From the NCBI GenBank assembly GCA_003427395.1, contig BFEA01000988.1, forward strand, positions 123,443-170,784: a DNA stretch of 47,342 nucleotides. The letters are read 5' to 3'. This stretch comes from Chara braunii (Eukaryota; Streptophyta; Charophyceae; Charales; Characeae). The notes under the pieces were generated by a model. It saw only the letters and a program-made list of their open reading frames with translations. It had not been told where the DNA came from and did not search any database. The position numbers and the translations under genes are program-made. The stretch's first letter is position 1. Each line of letters begins with the position of its first letter. Positions 19,099 to 29,968 of this stretch are shown here, piece after piece.

Positions 19099-20130
19099 CT
19101 GCAGAAAATGCAACCTGTCAGAAGGGGTTGAATGTCTCCGTGTTCGGGCCCAAAACGAAGTCTTCTGACGTCAACTTGCCAACTTGCTCCCCACCTCGTA
19201 AGGACACATCACTCACGTGTTTACAGTCCCTCCCCTCCTTAGAAGCTAAACAGCATCAATCCATCAATTACTCCAGGCAGACTTCAACACGACATAGCTG
19301 ACAATCTGACCAGTCCGAATTGGACTTGGACGGACACGTCCGAAATGGACTTGCACGGACCACGTCGTACGACTTAATTCAATATATTGATGTAAAAGAA
19401 ATAAGCATGTTTGACTTCAGAGTAGGTCCGAAATGGGCTTGCACGGACACGTCGTACGACTTAATTCAATATATATTGATATAAAAGAAGTAAGCATGTT
19501 TGACTTCAGAGTAGGTACTTACCACGGCGTTAACTCGACCTTGTAATTTACGCCTTCACCATTTTGAGCTCGTTTATAGAGGAGAGAAGGTTACGTTTTC
19601 TCCAGCTCCGGGATGTGACGAGTCTGGTTCTCTCTGCTGTGATGAGAATGATGTGTCTGACAACGACTCTTCGTCTTTCTTGCAGACATCATTCGTACCG
19701 CTCGTACGTGAGTTCTGACAGGTGACTGTAGTGAATATGGTGAAGGCATAGTCTTACCCCATCAGTAATGGTGGAAGGTCAATTCCAAGGGTTCGGATGT
19801 TGGCCGATGAAAGTGGTAAACTCATTGCCGTGTCAGACGAGTAATCACTGACCCCATTACTTCACTAGATGTGGGAAAGTCCTGACCTAAAAAAACAAAG
19901 GAGACTTGCATGTGCAGATACTATAGTCTCTGACTGGCGGCTGGCATTCCTTACAGATTGGAAACAACAAAGGCACAACTTCAACTGATAATGAACGACA
20001 GAACAAGTGCAGGTCCCTTCCCACAACCATGAGAGCAGAGAGATCGATTGACGAAGGTGCCGCCCAACATTGGGCAGCATCAGGCACAGGGGTCCAAGGG
20101 GAGTACTGCAAGTACCTCCCAGGGAAACAT
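19099..20130. other. Intron sequence with an 88-bp tandem duplication
   Basis: Units 19338-19425 and 19426-about 19515 share gtccgaaatggncttgcacg gacacgtcgtacgactt and ...aagcatgtttgacttcagag. Otherwise no gene or element is recognised. Confidence 0.8.
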
Positions 20131-20131
20131 G

Positions 20132-20890
20132 TCCAGCCAGTAGAAGTAGTGGCCTCTTCGACAGGGGCTGAGTTAGTTGGTGATCCCTCACCTTCTCAGC
20201 AAAAGGCGAAGGCCGCTGACCCCACCGTAACACCGCAAACTCATCCAGACCACTTGATGCTCTGTTCACGGGATGTGTCTGAAGAGCTACAGCAAGAATG
20301 TGCCGACAAGGGCATACTAGCATCCTGGGTAACAATGGCAGAAGCAGGGAAAATGATTGTTGTAGAAGTCAATGTACGTGGCCGTAAAACAGGGCCACTT
20401 GTAGACATCGGTTCTACAAGATTACATAAGCCACGCTTGTATGGAGAGACTGCATTTAGAGGACTGGGTGCAGCAGCTTAGCAGACCTGTAGTATCTACC
20501 TTAGCCAACAAGCAGCGGATAGCGGTCAAAGACTACGTGAAGGACGTAGTCTGTACGTTCTGTTATGCGGGAGGACAACTGAGATATAAAGTCTCATTTC
20601 TGGCTAGCGACGCTCTACCATTCAATATGCTATTGGGCATGTTCTATCTCGAGGTTACCAAGACCCAGTTGGACTGGGAACGAAAGACGATGACGTTGCC
20701 TGATGGGAGGATAGTCAGTCTAAGGAAATTCAATATATCCCAGTGTATGGCAGACGGTCACCTCTACTTGTGTACTCATGATCAACAATACTATAGACAA
20801 AACCAAGAGGAAAACATGTATTTAGTATTCGTATCTCAGAAGGGGCAGGCTGTCAAGACCCTCCGGAGATTGAAAAAGTCATCGCTAAAT
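20132..20890 (+). pseudogene. Element A: Ty3/gypsy protease region (relic)
   Basis: Reads QPVEVVASST..., then PLVDIGSTR, where the retroviral-type aspartic protease D-T/S-G active site is D-I-G, and ends LSRPVVSTLANKQR in another frame. It is followed by DYVKDVVCTF, LPFNMLLGM and YYRQNQEENMYLVFV. It aligns throughout with the matching part of element B (26150-26880). Gag and the 5' LTR are missing. The protease would normally cleave the Gag-Pol polyprotein; the D-T/S-G change and frameshifts make this copy dead. Confidence 0.85.
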
Positions 20891-20899
20891 ATCCAGACC

Positions 20900-21595
20900 T
20901 TCTAGAAGAGCCATCAGGTGTCGTAGACAGGGAGGTTGTCCACGCGATAGACATTATCCCAAGTAGGGAACCACCAAGGGGTAGGTTCTATAGGATATCT
21001 CCTGTGGAGTTAGATGAGCTCCACCGACAACTGAAATAGCTGACAGAGAGGGGCTGGATCAGGCCTAGTGTGTCCCCCCTGTGGTGCGCAAGTACTCTTT
21101 GTTCCTAAGAAAGGGAATAAGCTAAGGGTGTGCATTGGTTATAGGGGCCTCAATGCCATCACTGTTAAGAATGCAGAGTCCCTACCTTGCATCGACGACC
21201 TCTTGGATAGGGCGCAGGGATGTAAGAACTTCAGCAAGATACATCTGAAGACCGGGTACCATCAGATGCAGATTGGGCCAGAGGATCGGCACAGAACCAC
21301 TTTTCAGACACGATACAGTCTGTACGAGTTTGTGCTGATGCCTTTCGGTCTTCGTAATTCCCCAACTACATTCCAGCACGCCATGAATAGGATCTTTCAT
21401 GACTACTTGGCCAAGTTCATCGTCATATACTTCAACAATATATTTTTCTTTAGTAGGATTGTCCAGGAGCACACACAACACTTGGACATCGTGCTAGGTC
21501 TCCTTTGCAAACACAAGTACAAGATCAACCTGGGAAACTGTGAATTTGGTCCCACCAGGATGTTGTATTTGAAACCTCCGTGGATGGTCTAAGGC
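20900..21595 (+). pseudogene. Element A: reverse transcriptase (relic)
   Basis: Contains LRVCIGYRGLNAITVKN, YHQMQIGPEDRHRTTFQTR, and YEFVLMPFGLRNSPTTFQHA, the typical Ty3/gypsy RT fingers and palm. The catalytic YxDD box is YFNN, so both metal-binding aspartates are lost. There is an in-frame stop near 21038 and another at 21590. Confidence 0.92.
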
Positions 21596-22225
21596 CTGAG
21601 GATGCCAAGGTGGCCAGCATTAGAGACTGGCCACGACTTCGGTCCGTGACTGAGGTCCAATCGTTCTTGGGGATGATGGGCTACTGTCGTCCGTTTGTTA
21701 GGAACTATAGTGTGATTGCAGCCCCCTTGACCGATCTAACCCGCCTTGACACCCCTTGGGAATGGACAGCTGAATGCGAACATGCCTTCAGAAGGTTGAA
21801 GTGCGCCCCGACACAAAGAAATCCCTTAAAATCACAGAAGTCATTTCTTGCCACTACCGACGCAAGCCAATATGGTATAGGCGTGGTACTTCGGCAGCGG
21901 GTGTGTAAGAAGTTGAGGCCCGTCGAGTGCATGGGCAAGAAAATGCCTTCAGAAAACTGATCAACCTATGAGCGGGAGCTCTATGCCCTCTACAAGGCTT
22001 TGACTCACTGTAAGCACTATCTCCTTGGCCGACCTTCCGAGATAAGGACGGACCATGAGACTCTCCAGTGGATCAAAATGCAGCATTCTCTCTCTGATGC
22101 TCTGAAATGCTGGATAGAAGGCATAGACATGTACGACTTCCGTTTCAACAATCTCAAGGGAGAGTATAATAAGGTTGCTGATGTGCTGTCTGTCTCACAT
22201 AGCAGGATTACTTTGGTACCTTGAT
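21580..22225 (+). pseudogene. Element A: RNase H region (relic)
   Basis: RT connection words RPEDAKVASIRDWPRLRSVT, EVQSFLGMMGYCRPFV are followed by LATTDASQYGIGVVLRQR (RNase H D-A-S), a stop at 21958, then RTDHETLQWIKMQHSLSDAL and YKVADVLS-type words. The reading is broken by at least two stops. Confidence 0.88.
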
Positions 22226-22249
22226 ACCTGAGTGCGAGCTAACTGAGAT

Positions 22250-22575
22250 CATTCGCAGACTCGAAGCACTGGACAAAGCTGTCTGACAAGTTTGTGATGG
22301 TCGCCGGACTGCTCTTCCTTGAGAACGCTGGGAATAAACGACTTTGTGCGTACAACAGTGAGTCTTTGTGTAGTTTGTTTCTACGAGAGCATCGTGACGC
22401 ACATGACATTTCGGTGACAAGAACATAGAAATATGCCACGTTGCCAAAGGGACAAACCTCGGACTCAACCACTTGGTTTGGTAAAACCTCTGCCGGTTCC
22501 TGCTGGACAGTGCCTCTCCATGGACCAGCAAACTGGGCAAAAGACACATATTCGTGATAGTAGACAATTTTTGAA
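22250..22575 (+). pseudogene. Element A: integrase start, truncated
   Basis: Nucleotides match element B from the DKFVMM..LLFLE segment through to the start of the integrase core, with many frameshifts. The match ends in the core at about 22575. No polypurine tract follows. Confidence 0.7.
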
Positions 22576-22672
22576 TGTTTTCCAAACACTCTAGACTATT
22601 TCCGCTGCCCAAGACTGCAAAGACTGCCCGAGACTGCACAGACTGACCATGAGACTGACTAAGTAATCAAGA

Positions 22673-23116
22673 TGTGTTATGTGTCCCCGGGCCCTATCAG
22701 ACATCACATGTTCTGGGCAAGGTCTTCAGGGAAGGACGCGGGTGTGGGGTTATCAAGGTCTGATTGAGGGTGATGAGATACGTACCTGGTACATGAAGAG
22801 AGGTCGGCTATGATGTTGACAGTCATGTACATTGGTCTTCGAGAGTCGAAGTGAGCCTGTTGCGTGAACCAGCTGTAGGTAGGATAGTCGGGTAGAGTAG
22901 GCTGGGCGCTGGACGCCAGACAGAGAGGAGCAACTTTGGATACTGTTTTGGCGTGGCCTACGGGGTTGAACATTGGCTCATTACTTTCATAGTATTGCTC
23001 TATATGGATGGTTTCTTGGTGCATTTTGTACTCTCTGCTTGGACACGACTACCTGGACGTCTGTGTGATTTCACAACTTGGTTTTCTGTATATCATTCAC
23101 ACTCATATTCCTTGCA
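22673..23116 (+). mobile_element. Element B 5' LTR (internally deleted)
   Basis: The LTR begins tgtgttatgtgtccccgggc and ends attccttgca, giving TG...CA ends, and is followed by a primer-binding site. It pairs with 29969-31079 but lacks about 660 bp present in the 3' copy (the join is ctgggcaa|ggtcttc). Over the shared part, I estimate about 10% difference by eye. No target-site duplication is visible (caaga before, tatgg after the 3' LTR). Confidence 0.8.
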
Positions 23117-23119
23117 ATT

Positions 23120-23131
23120 TGGTATCGGAGC
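23120..23131 (+). promoter_or_regulatory. Primer-binding site, tRNA-iMet type
   Basis: tggtatcggagc starts 3 bp after the LTR end. It differs at one base from tggtatcagagc, the complement of the plant initiator tRNA-Met 3' end that primes minus-strand DNA in most plant LTR elements. Confidence 0.88.
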
Positions 23132-24440
23132 TGGTTCGTGATCGCCGCTTACCTGGCACCGGCGACATTGTTACTTGTTGCGCTGACGATGCTTCATGTG
23201 CAGTAAGGATACTTTGGCGATGATTTGTACGAGTGGGGTCCAGGTAGAGGGGCCAGCCGCTGGAGGGTTGTGGCAACAGCGGATGTATGTATGATGATGA
23301 AAGTATGCTGACGCGGCATTTTGGGTAATGTGGCACTACATTGCGTTGTGGGTGGTACCGAGGCTATTGACCGGTCATCGCAATGCACGTCGGCCCAATT
23401 GGTGAGAAATCTGTGGTTGGGGGCAGCTATCTCCAGGTACGTTGTTCCCATTCCTTATCTACCCTCTCAATCTCTCCTTACCATGACGAAGTGAGTCCAA
23501 CTTGAGTGTCCTCTCTTTTGAAAGGAGTCGTGTGCGCTCTATCTTGAGAGACGACATTCTTCCTGGTGGCGCATCTGGCAGGAGAGGGCGGTGCCTCTGA
23601 AGGGCCCTGGTCGAAGCACGGGTCACGGTCACCATGCCAACCCATGGGAGTAGTACACGGCTATGCTGCTTTGCCCATTGAGGCTCTTTGCCGCACTGAT
23701 AGAAGTGGTGTGCGGACTGACCAGTCCTAATGCAGACGCTCCCAGAGCGTCTACAAATATTTCTGGAACAGACACTCCCAGACCGTCTATAAACATTTCT
23801 GGCTGGGGTCCAATCTGTCCACTGGCTGTGATCGTCGTCCTGATTGCGACGTTAAATAATTCCTGAGGACTCTCGGGAGCTGTCCTTAAATTGCCTCTTG
23901 ATCAGCCAGATCAGTTGGACGTAAGGCTCATTGCACACGAGGGTAAACAAAGGGCAGGCGGGTGGGCCGTGATTGCACACCGTAGACACCGCAGCCTGAA
24001 GATGCTCACAGGTACGTTGGATACAGGGGAAGGGGATTCCAATCGATGACTCAACTGTGCATCATTATCATATCCATTGTGCATACATCTACTCACATTA
24101 GTTTATTTTTATTTTTGATAAGTTGGTTGACAGACTGCTGGCACCTAACAGACAGCCTAGAGTAGGACTGCAATCTACCATAGTCAGTTCTTCTCAAAGC
24201 TTCTGTGCAGAACTAAACAGGATAGAGACAGGCTATGTGTACTCTGTGAAGGTGTTGTTGATACTGCTTGAATAGTAGCCCAGGTGATCGCTGGATACTT
24301 GTTTACTTGTTTATTTTTAGCATATGCTGCGGTAGGCCCCAGAGAGGACTCTAGTGCAGACAGCGTCTGCCTAGCCGACGAGTGGATCAGCCGGGGATGA
24401 AGGTACAGCTAACGAGAGGAGGTTAACAAGTCTATTATCG
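23132..24440 (+). mobile_element. Element B untranslated leader
   Basis: About 1.3 kb between the primer site and gag. It has a decayed short duplication (cagacgctcccagagcgtct acaaatatttctgg, about 23733-23802). No coding region is supported. Confidence 0.6.
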
Positions 24441-24449
24441 CTTAGAATC

Positions 24450-26060
24450 CCTAGAGTGTTCCAGGCCCTACAACAGGGAGAAGAGAGAAGACTAAGGGCC
24501 GAAGCTAGGGCCCGTAGTCTTGAGGCTGCAAGGAAGCAGCAGCGGCCAAAGCAAGAGCGTTGGCAGCAGCTAGCGAGGTAGCAATGGCTACCGCTTCCGC
24601 AACATCTGCAGCAACCTCTGGTCTGGGTGCGTCGCCCAACTCGACCAGTTCGCAGTCAGTTTCCAATACGTCAGGGCCCGGCGCTAGTCAGATGGCAGGT
24701 GTGCAGTCCAGCCCGCCACCTCATCTTATAAGGGAGCAGATGGAGCTCCAGCAGGTAGAGAGGATCCGCCTAAGGCTAGAATAGGAACTCAAGCAGGCCA
24801 CTAAGAGAGAAAAATAAATCAGAGAGAGAAGAGCCAGACTAGAGAGTAGAGAGGCAGACCAAGCTGCACTAGAGCGTTTAGATGACGCGGCCCTTAACTC
24901 TACAGGAAAGATTCTTAAGGCGCGCGTCCTGTCCATGCAGGCGTACATGGAGAGCAAAATGGACGCCATGCAGGACACCCTGGACCAGATTCTGCAGGCC
25001 CTAAAAAGGTCAGGGATCCGGCCAGCAGCTTTGCCATCACTTTCCATTCTCAGACTGTTGCTTCTATATCTCCTGGTCCAGCGACTGGAGCTACACTACA
25101 ATCGCCACCTGTCCCGCCAGCGGGACAGCAATTACCTTGGTACCCCAAGACCCCCCTGAAACCACCTCCAACCTTCTCGGGAGACAAGAAGGATGAGGCT
25201 CTCGACATGTGGTTGAGAACGGTGCCAGTGTGGATGAGGGCAAAGAGGACATTGGTAGAGGAGGTGATAACTGTTGCATCGTACTTGAGGGTTCAGCAGC
25301 TTGCTGGCTTAATGGGTTGGTTGCTTCAAAGGGGTTCGGCAAGAACATGGGTGATTGGACGCAGACCCACACCCTAGAAAGCTTTATGGATTTAGTGGAG
25401 GCTCGATGGCACAACCTTCAGCAGGCGCAGATTGCCACTGATGGGCTACTGAAACTTGACTCAAGGAAGTACAACTCAATGCGAGAACTTACCACGACCG
25501 TAGAGCGTCTGATTGTCGTCCCAGGGGTGGAGTACAACTCCACAGGTCTTGTTGACCATGTTCTTGAGGTGTCTTCCCACAGACATCAAGAACCTGTTAG
25601 CCAGCGAGGCTCGTTTAGAGTATCACACATTTGAGACATTCAGCAAGAAGGCCCTAGAGGCTATGCTGGGTTGTGCTCAAACCCCCACTACGGACGTAAG
25701 AAAGAAGAAGGCTCCACAAGAGTGGAAGAAAAAGGGTAGTCAATTGATGATGGTTGATTCCAAGGGGAATCAAACTGAAATCGATGATGTTTCTGAGCTT
25801 GTGGAGGGTTCAAAGTTAGACGACGAGGAGAGTGCTAAGGGTAGCAACATCGCCGCCGTAGTTAAGACTAAAGGCAGGTGGTCACGGCAAGCGCAATCAA
25901 CATCGGAGTCAGCGGCAAGCCGCCAACCCAAACAAAATAGTTGCTTGGCTGAGGGCCGGTTTGGATCAGGAAGTGTGGCGGGACTGTTGGTCGCGTGGGG
26001 CTTGCATAAACTGCGACGAATATGGCCACCAGCAGTTTTAAGTGCAACAACCTGAAGGTC
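24450..26060 (+). pseudogene. Element B: gag (broken)
   Basis: A charged helical N-part (RRLRAEARARSLEAARKQQR) and an Ala/Ser-rich linker lead to a coiled-coil-like region (QAYMESKMDAMQDTLDQILQ), then a capsid-like core: LESFMDLVEARWHNLQQAQI, LLKLDSRKYNSMRELTTTVE, LPTDIKNLLASEARLEYHTF. At about 25998-26042 there is a CX2CX4HX4C zinc-knuckle pattern, starting CINCDEYGH, whose last Cys is displaced by one inserted base. Stops at 24782 and 24815 and two frame changes (near 25200 and 25540) break it. Gag packages the element RNA. Confidence 0.85.
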
Positions 26061-26129
26061 TCGCAGAAGATCCCTCCTAAGGGTGGGTATCCTTCTTCTC
26101 GGTTTGGGGCCTCAACGAGCTCCAGCTCA

Positions 26130-26890
26130 GGAAACACTTAGGGCCGGTAGAAGTTGTAGCTGCTTCTACTCTCGTTGAAGCGGGTGATGTACCCTCCCCG
26201 TTTCAAGAGTTGGCCGAAGATATTGACTCCTCAGTCAACCCGCAGACGCATCTGGACCCAACTATAATCGGTACGTTGGATGTGTCTGAAGCCTTAGAGG
26301 ACCTTCAAGGTGAGTGGTCGGCAAGGGACCCTCGTGAGTCCTGGGTGGCACTAAGTAGAGGTCCTAGAGGGGAGCATTTTGTTGTGGAAGTTGGTGTGGG
26401 TGGTAGCAAGTGCGGCGCCTTCGTAGACACTGGCTCCACGCGAAACTTTATAAGTCGCGACTGCGTTGAGAGATGGCGCCTAAAGGACCGAGTGCAGCGC
26501 TTGAGTAGACCGGTAGCATTTACTCTGGCCAACAAAGAGTGCATGTTGGTAAAGGACTACGTTAAAGACGTAGTTTGCACTTTCTCCCACCCAATAGGAG
26601 AGAGAAGTCATAAGATATGATTCTCGTAAGCGACGATTTGCCTTTCGACATGTTGTTGGGCATGTATTACCTCGAGGTTGCCAAGCCCAGTTTGATTGGA
26701 CAAGAAGGTCCTAAAGCACGAGTTGCGTAATGGGAGGACCATTAGACTGGCTAAGTACAAAGTCAGTAGGTTAATAGACTCCTATTGGTGCTTATGCGCA
26801 TCTACATTCTATAACTACTATAAACAAAACCAAGAGGAAGGTATGTACTTAGTCTATGTCTCTGCAAAAGGGGAGGCCGTTAAAACACCC
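26130..26890 (+). pseudogene. Element B: aspartic protease
   Basis: GAFVDTGSTRNFIS carries an intact D-T-G active site with the usual retropepsin surroundings, followed by LSRPVAFTLANKECMLVKDY, VKDVVCTF, and after a TGA at 26618, LPFDMLLGMYYLEVA. A frame change near 26690 leads to YNYYKQNQEEGMYLVYVS. Homologous to element A but better preserved. Confidence 0.88.
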
Positions 26891-27448
26891 CAGAGATAGA
26901 GACCATCGTCGCTAAGTACCCTGATCTGTTTGAGGAGCCTACAGGTGTCGTAGACAGGGAGGTTGTCCATGCCATAGAGATCATCCCAGGTAGCAAGACA
27001 CCTAAGGGAAAAATCTATAGGATGGCTTCAGTCGAGTTGGACGAGCTCGGCAACAACTAAAAGAGCTCACAGAGAAGGGGTGGATTCGGCCTAGCACCTC
27101 CCCCTTTGGCTCACCAGTCTTATTTGTTCCAAAGAAAGGGGGAACACTAAGGATGTGCATTGATTATAGAGGCCTCAATGCCATCATGGTTAAGAACACA
27201 GAGCCTCTACCACGCATCGACGACCTACTGGATAGGGTGCAGGGATGTAAGTATTTCACCAAGATAAACTTGAAATCTGACTACCATCAGATTGCGATTA
27301 GACCAGAAGATCAGGACAAAACCGCATTCCATACCAGGTACGGTCTATACGAGTTTGTGGTGATGCCTTTCGGCCTTTGCAATGCGCCGGGCACATTCCA
27401 GCACGCCATGAACAAGATATTCCATGACTACTTGGATAAGTTTAGAGT

Positions 27449-27486
27449 CTGTCTCTTATACACATCTAGATGTGTATAAGAGACAG
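27449..27486. other. Nextera mate-pair junction adapter (artefact) 1
   Basis: CTGTCTCTTATACACATCT is followed directly by its reverse complement, giving the 38-bp circularisation junction of Tn5-based mate-pair libraries. Its translation gives the tell-tale peptide [11 protein letters not shown]. It is flanked on both sides by the same 29 bp (27420-27448 and 27487-27515), as expected if a chimeric read was merged. Confidence 0.98.
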
Positions 27487-27495
27487 TTCCATGAC

Positions 27496-27685
27496 TACTT
27501 GGATAAGTTTAGAGTCATGTACCTTGATGATATTCTTTACTTCAGTAGAACTGTTGAGGAGCATGCCCAGCATGTAGAAAAAGTTCTTTCTACTTGGATA
27601 AGTTTAGAGTCATGTACCTTGATGATATTCTTTACTTCAGTAGAACTGTTGAGGAGCATGCCCAACATGTAGAAAAAGTTCTTTC
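27496..27685 (+). repeat. 95-bp tandem duplication next to the adapter, probably artefact
   Basis: 27496-27590 and 27591-27685 differ at one base (cccagcatg / cccaacatg). Both hold the RT YLDD box, which a functional element would carry once. Confidence 0.85.
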
Positions 27686-27699
27686 TCTCCTCAGACAAC

Positions 27700-28410
27700 A
27701 CAAGCATAAGATAAATCTAGAGAAATGCGAATTTGATCGCGCTAAAATCTTGTACTTGGGTCATGAAGTATCCAAGGACGGTATTAGGCCTAAAGATGCC
27801 AAGGTGGCTAGGATTAGGGACTGGCCACGACCCCAGTCTGTGACTGAGGTCAGATCATTCTTGGGAATGTGTGGATATTACCGCAATTTAGTAAAGAATT
27901 ATAGTACGATCACATCTCCCTTGACTGATCTAACTCGACTTGACACACCATGGGACTTGACCGACGAGTGCGAGGCAGCTTTCAAGCGTTTGAAGCATGC
28001 TCTCACACACCATGAAGTTCTCATGGTACCCGACCCACAGAGGCCTTTCGTTGTAAACACTGACGCAAGCCAATACAACATTGGCGCAATGTTGGCTCAG
28101 CAGGAAGGGAAAAAGTTGAGACCGGTCGAGTATATGAGCAAAAAAGATGCCATCAAAGAAGTTGGCAAAGTCCACCTACGAGAGGGAACTTTGTCCACTG
28201 GAGGCATTATCTATTAGGAAGGTTCTTTTACTTGAGAACTGACCATCAGACCCTCATGTGGATCAAGACCCAACCAGTTCTCTCCGATGCACTCAAACGC
28301 TGGACTGAAGTCATAGATCAGTATGACTTTAAACTAGACTATGTGAAGGGAGAGTACAGTAAGGTTGTAGATGCGTTGTCTCGCAGGGCAGATTACCTAA
28401 GCGCGCTGAT
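27700..28410 (+). pseudogene. Element B: RT connection and RNase H
   Basis: KINLEKCEFDRAKILYLGHE, RPKDAKVARIRDWPRPQSVT, and EVRSFLGMCGYYRNLVKNYS lead to RPFVVNTDASQYNIGAML (RNase H D-A-S), RPVEYMSKK, and after a frame change near 28180, RTDHQTLMWIKTQPVLSDAL and KGEYSKVVDALSRR. RNase H removes the RNA strand during reverse transcription. Confidence 0.92.
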
Positions 28411-29460
28411 TTACGAGTTTGGCTTATCTGAGGACGTTGCTCGATCTTTGGGGGAAGCCTACAAGGAAGATCCCATCACGATGGACACCATCAACAAACT
28501 GCAGGCCAAAGACAAGGCCACCTCTGACAAGTTTGTGATGATGGATGGGTTACTCTTTCTTGAAAAGGCAGGGTTTAAGTGGTTAGTTGTTAGATATAGG
28601 GAGATTTTGCGTAGCTTATTTCTAGGTGAGTGTCACGACGCAACGGGACATTTCGGCTACAAGAAGACTAGTGCTACTTTAGTACAGCGATTCTGGGGGC
28701 CTAACATGCTGGACGATGCAAAGAAGTACGTACAAACCTGTCAGGTTTGTCAGTAGGACAAGCCGCGGACTCAAGCTTCGCTCGGGTTACTCAAGCCTCT
28801 ACCCATTCCTGCTGGCCCAGGGCAGAGTATCTCCATGGACTTCATGGATACTCTCGTGACCAGCAAGAATGGCCAAAGGCACATCTTCGTCATACTTGAA
28901 AGGTTTACTATGTTCGCTAGACTAATTGCCATGCCAGAGACCGCCAAGACTGAACACCTCATTAAGTTATTCATGGATAACTGGGTGCGTGATTTTGGGC
29001 TGCCAAAGACAATCGTTAGTGATATAGATGTGCGTTTCACCAGCTAGATGTGGAAAAAGGCCGCTGAACAGATGGGCAGCCAGCTTCAAATGACTTTGGG
29101 AATCGCCGCGAAGCAAGTGGGCAGGTTGAACAGATGAACCGCGTGGTGCAGCATCTGCTGAGGCATTACATCAAGCCCAGCCAGGATGATTGGGATGAGA
29201 AGTTACCTCTCATCGCCAATCTGTACAATAACGCTGCACACAGCACCTCCTGGGTCACCCCGAATCGGCTGCATCTTGGATGGAAGCCTAGATCTGCTCT
29301 AGACTTCCTCCTGCCTGAAAGCCGAACTGCTTCAACTCCTGGAACCATTGGATTTGGTGTCCAGTACGAGAAATTGTTGCAGCAGACTGTCGAACACATC
29401 AAGAAATCTCAGGAAGCCATGATTGCTCCTGAGAACAAGCACACTCCACATTTCAGGTAG
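28411..29460 (+). pseudogene. Element B: integrase (broken)
   Basis: The zinc-binding HHCC part is present: ECHDATGHFGYKKT and YVQTCQVC, giving H-x4-H and C-x2-C. The DDE core starts at SISMDFMDTL (first Asp, about 28840), then IVSDIDVRFTS (second Asp, about 29025), and EQMNRVVQHLLRHYI (Glu, about 29130). A TAG at 28754 cuts the HHCC from the core, another at 29045 follows the second Asp, and a frameshift or deletion lies before the Glu. The C-part continues to PLIANLYNNAAHS and WKPRSALDFLLPE. Integrase would insert the cDNA. Confidence 0.9.
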
Positions 29461-29509
29461 GGGAACGTGTCTGGGTCAAGGCTAGTGAGCTGGGACAGGA
29501 GTTGGCATC

Positions 29510-29938
29510 TCTAGAAAACTAATGCCTCAGTATTTCGGTCCCTGGGAAGTCTTACACATTGTGGGTAATGATTTGGATGGTCCCTCGTACGTCATTTGTA
29601 TCCTTGGTCACCTACGTGCTTACCCAGTTTTTCACGCTTCCAAGCTTGCACCTTTCGCTGAGACAGAACAGTTCCCATCACGGAGATCTATGCTGCCCCC
29701 AACCATGGATGGCCACGTGGACATCGACGATATCCTGGACCACAGAGACACGCCTGTTCCCAAGCCACCCAGCAGGGGTAGACCTCCTAAACCTGCAAGG
29801 GAGTACAGAGTGCATTCCAGGCATCATACAGATCCTAAGGAAGATCGATGGATTTCAAGGGAGGAACTTGTCAAGACAGCTCCTCGGATTGTGGCAGAAT
29901 ATGAGGAGAAACTGAAAGGGAAGGCACCAGCATGAAGC
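29510..29938 (+). pseudogene. Element B: integrase C-terminus with chromodomain-like tail
   Basis: An SH3-like part (PQYFGPWEVLHIVG, YPVFHASKLAPF) is followed by VDIDDILDHRDTPV, a Pro/Arg linker, EYRVHSRHHTDPKEDRWISR and EELVKTAPRIVAEYE. The order is that of the group II chromodomains of plant chromoviruses, which direct integration into heterochromatin. The reading is open to the TGA at 29933. Confidence 0.8.
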
Positions 29939-29956
29939 ATCTCAGAGGACTTTCGA

Positions 29957-29968
29957 AGCTAAGGGGGA
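29957..29968 (+). promoter_or_regulatory. Element B polypurine tract
   Basis: aagctaagggggga-like purine tract immediately before the TG of the 3' LTR, in the place expected for plus-strand priming. Element C has the same feature (gcaaaggggggaga at 33150-33163). Confidence 0.75.

Larger units (their letters stand above)
26900..27770 (+). pseudogene. Element B: reverse transcriptase, interrupted by adapter and duplication
   Basis: The frame reads [56 protein letters not shown] and [20 protein letters not shown]. The catalytic YLDD box appears twice because 27496-27590 is repeated at 27591-27685. The reading is cut at 27449 by a sequencing adapter. Without these assembly faults the RT frame would be open here, so their removal matters when judging this copy. 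Confidence 0.93.

Noticed and set aside
19225-19262. 5S rRNA-like words (ccttagaagctaaacagcat)
   Set aside because: Only about 20 bp resemble 5S rRNA, without the flanking conserved boxes.
27424-27672. Novel-looking peptide with [11 protein letters not shown]
   Set aside because: This is translated Nextera junction adapter, not biology.
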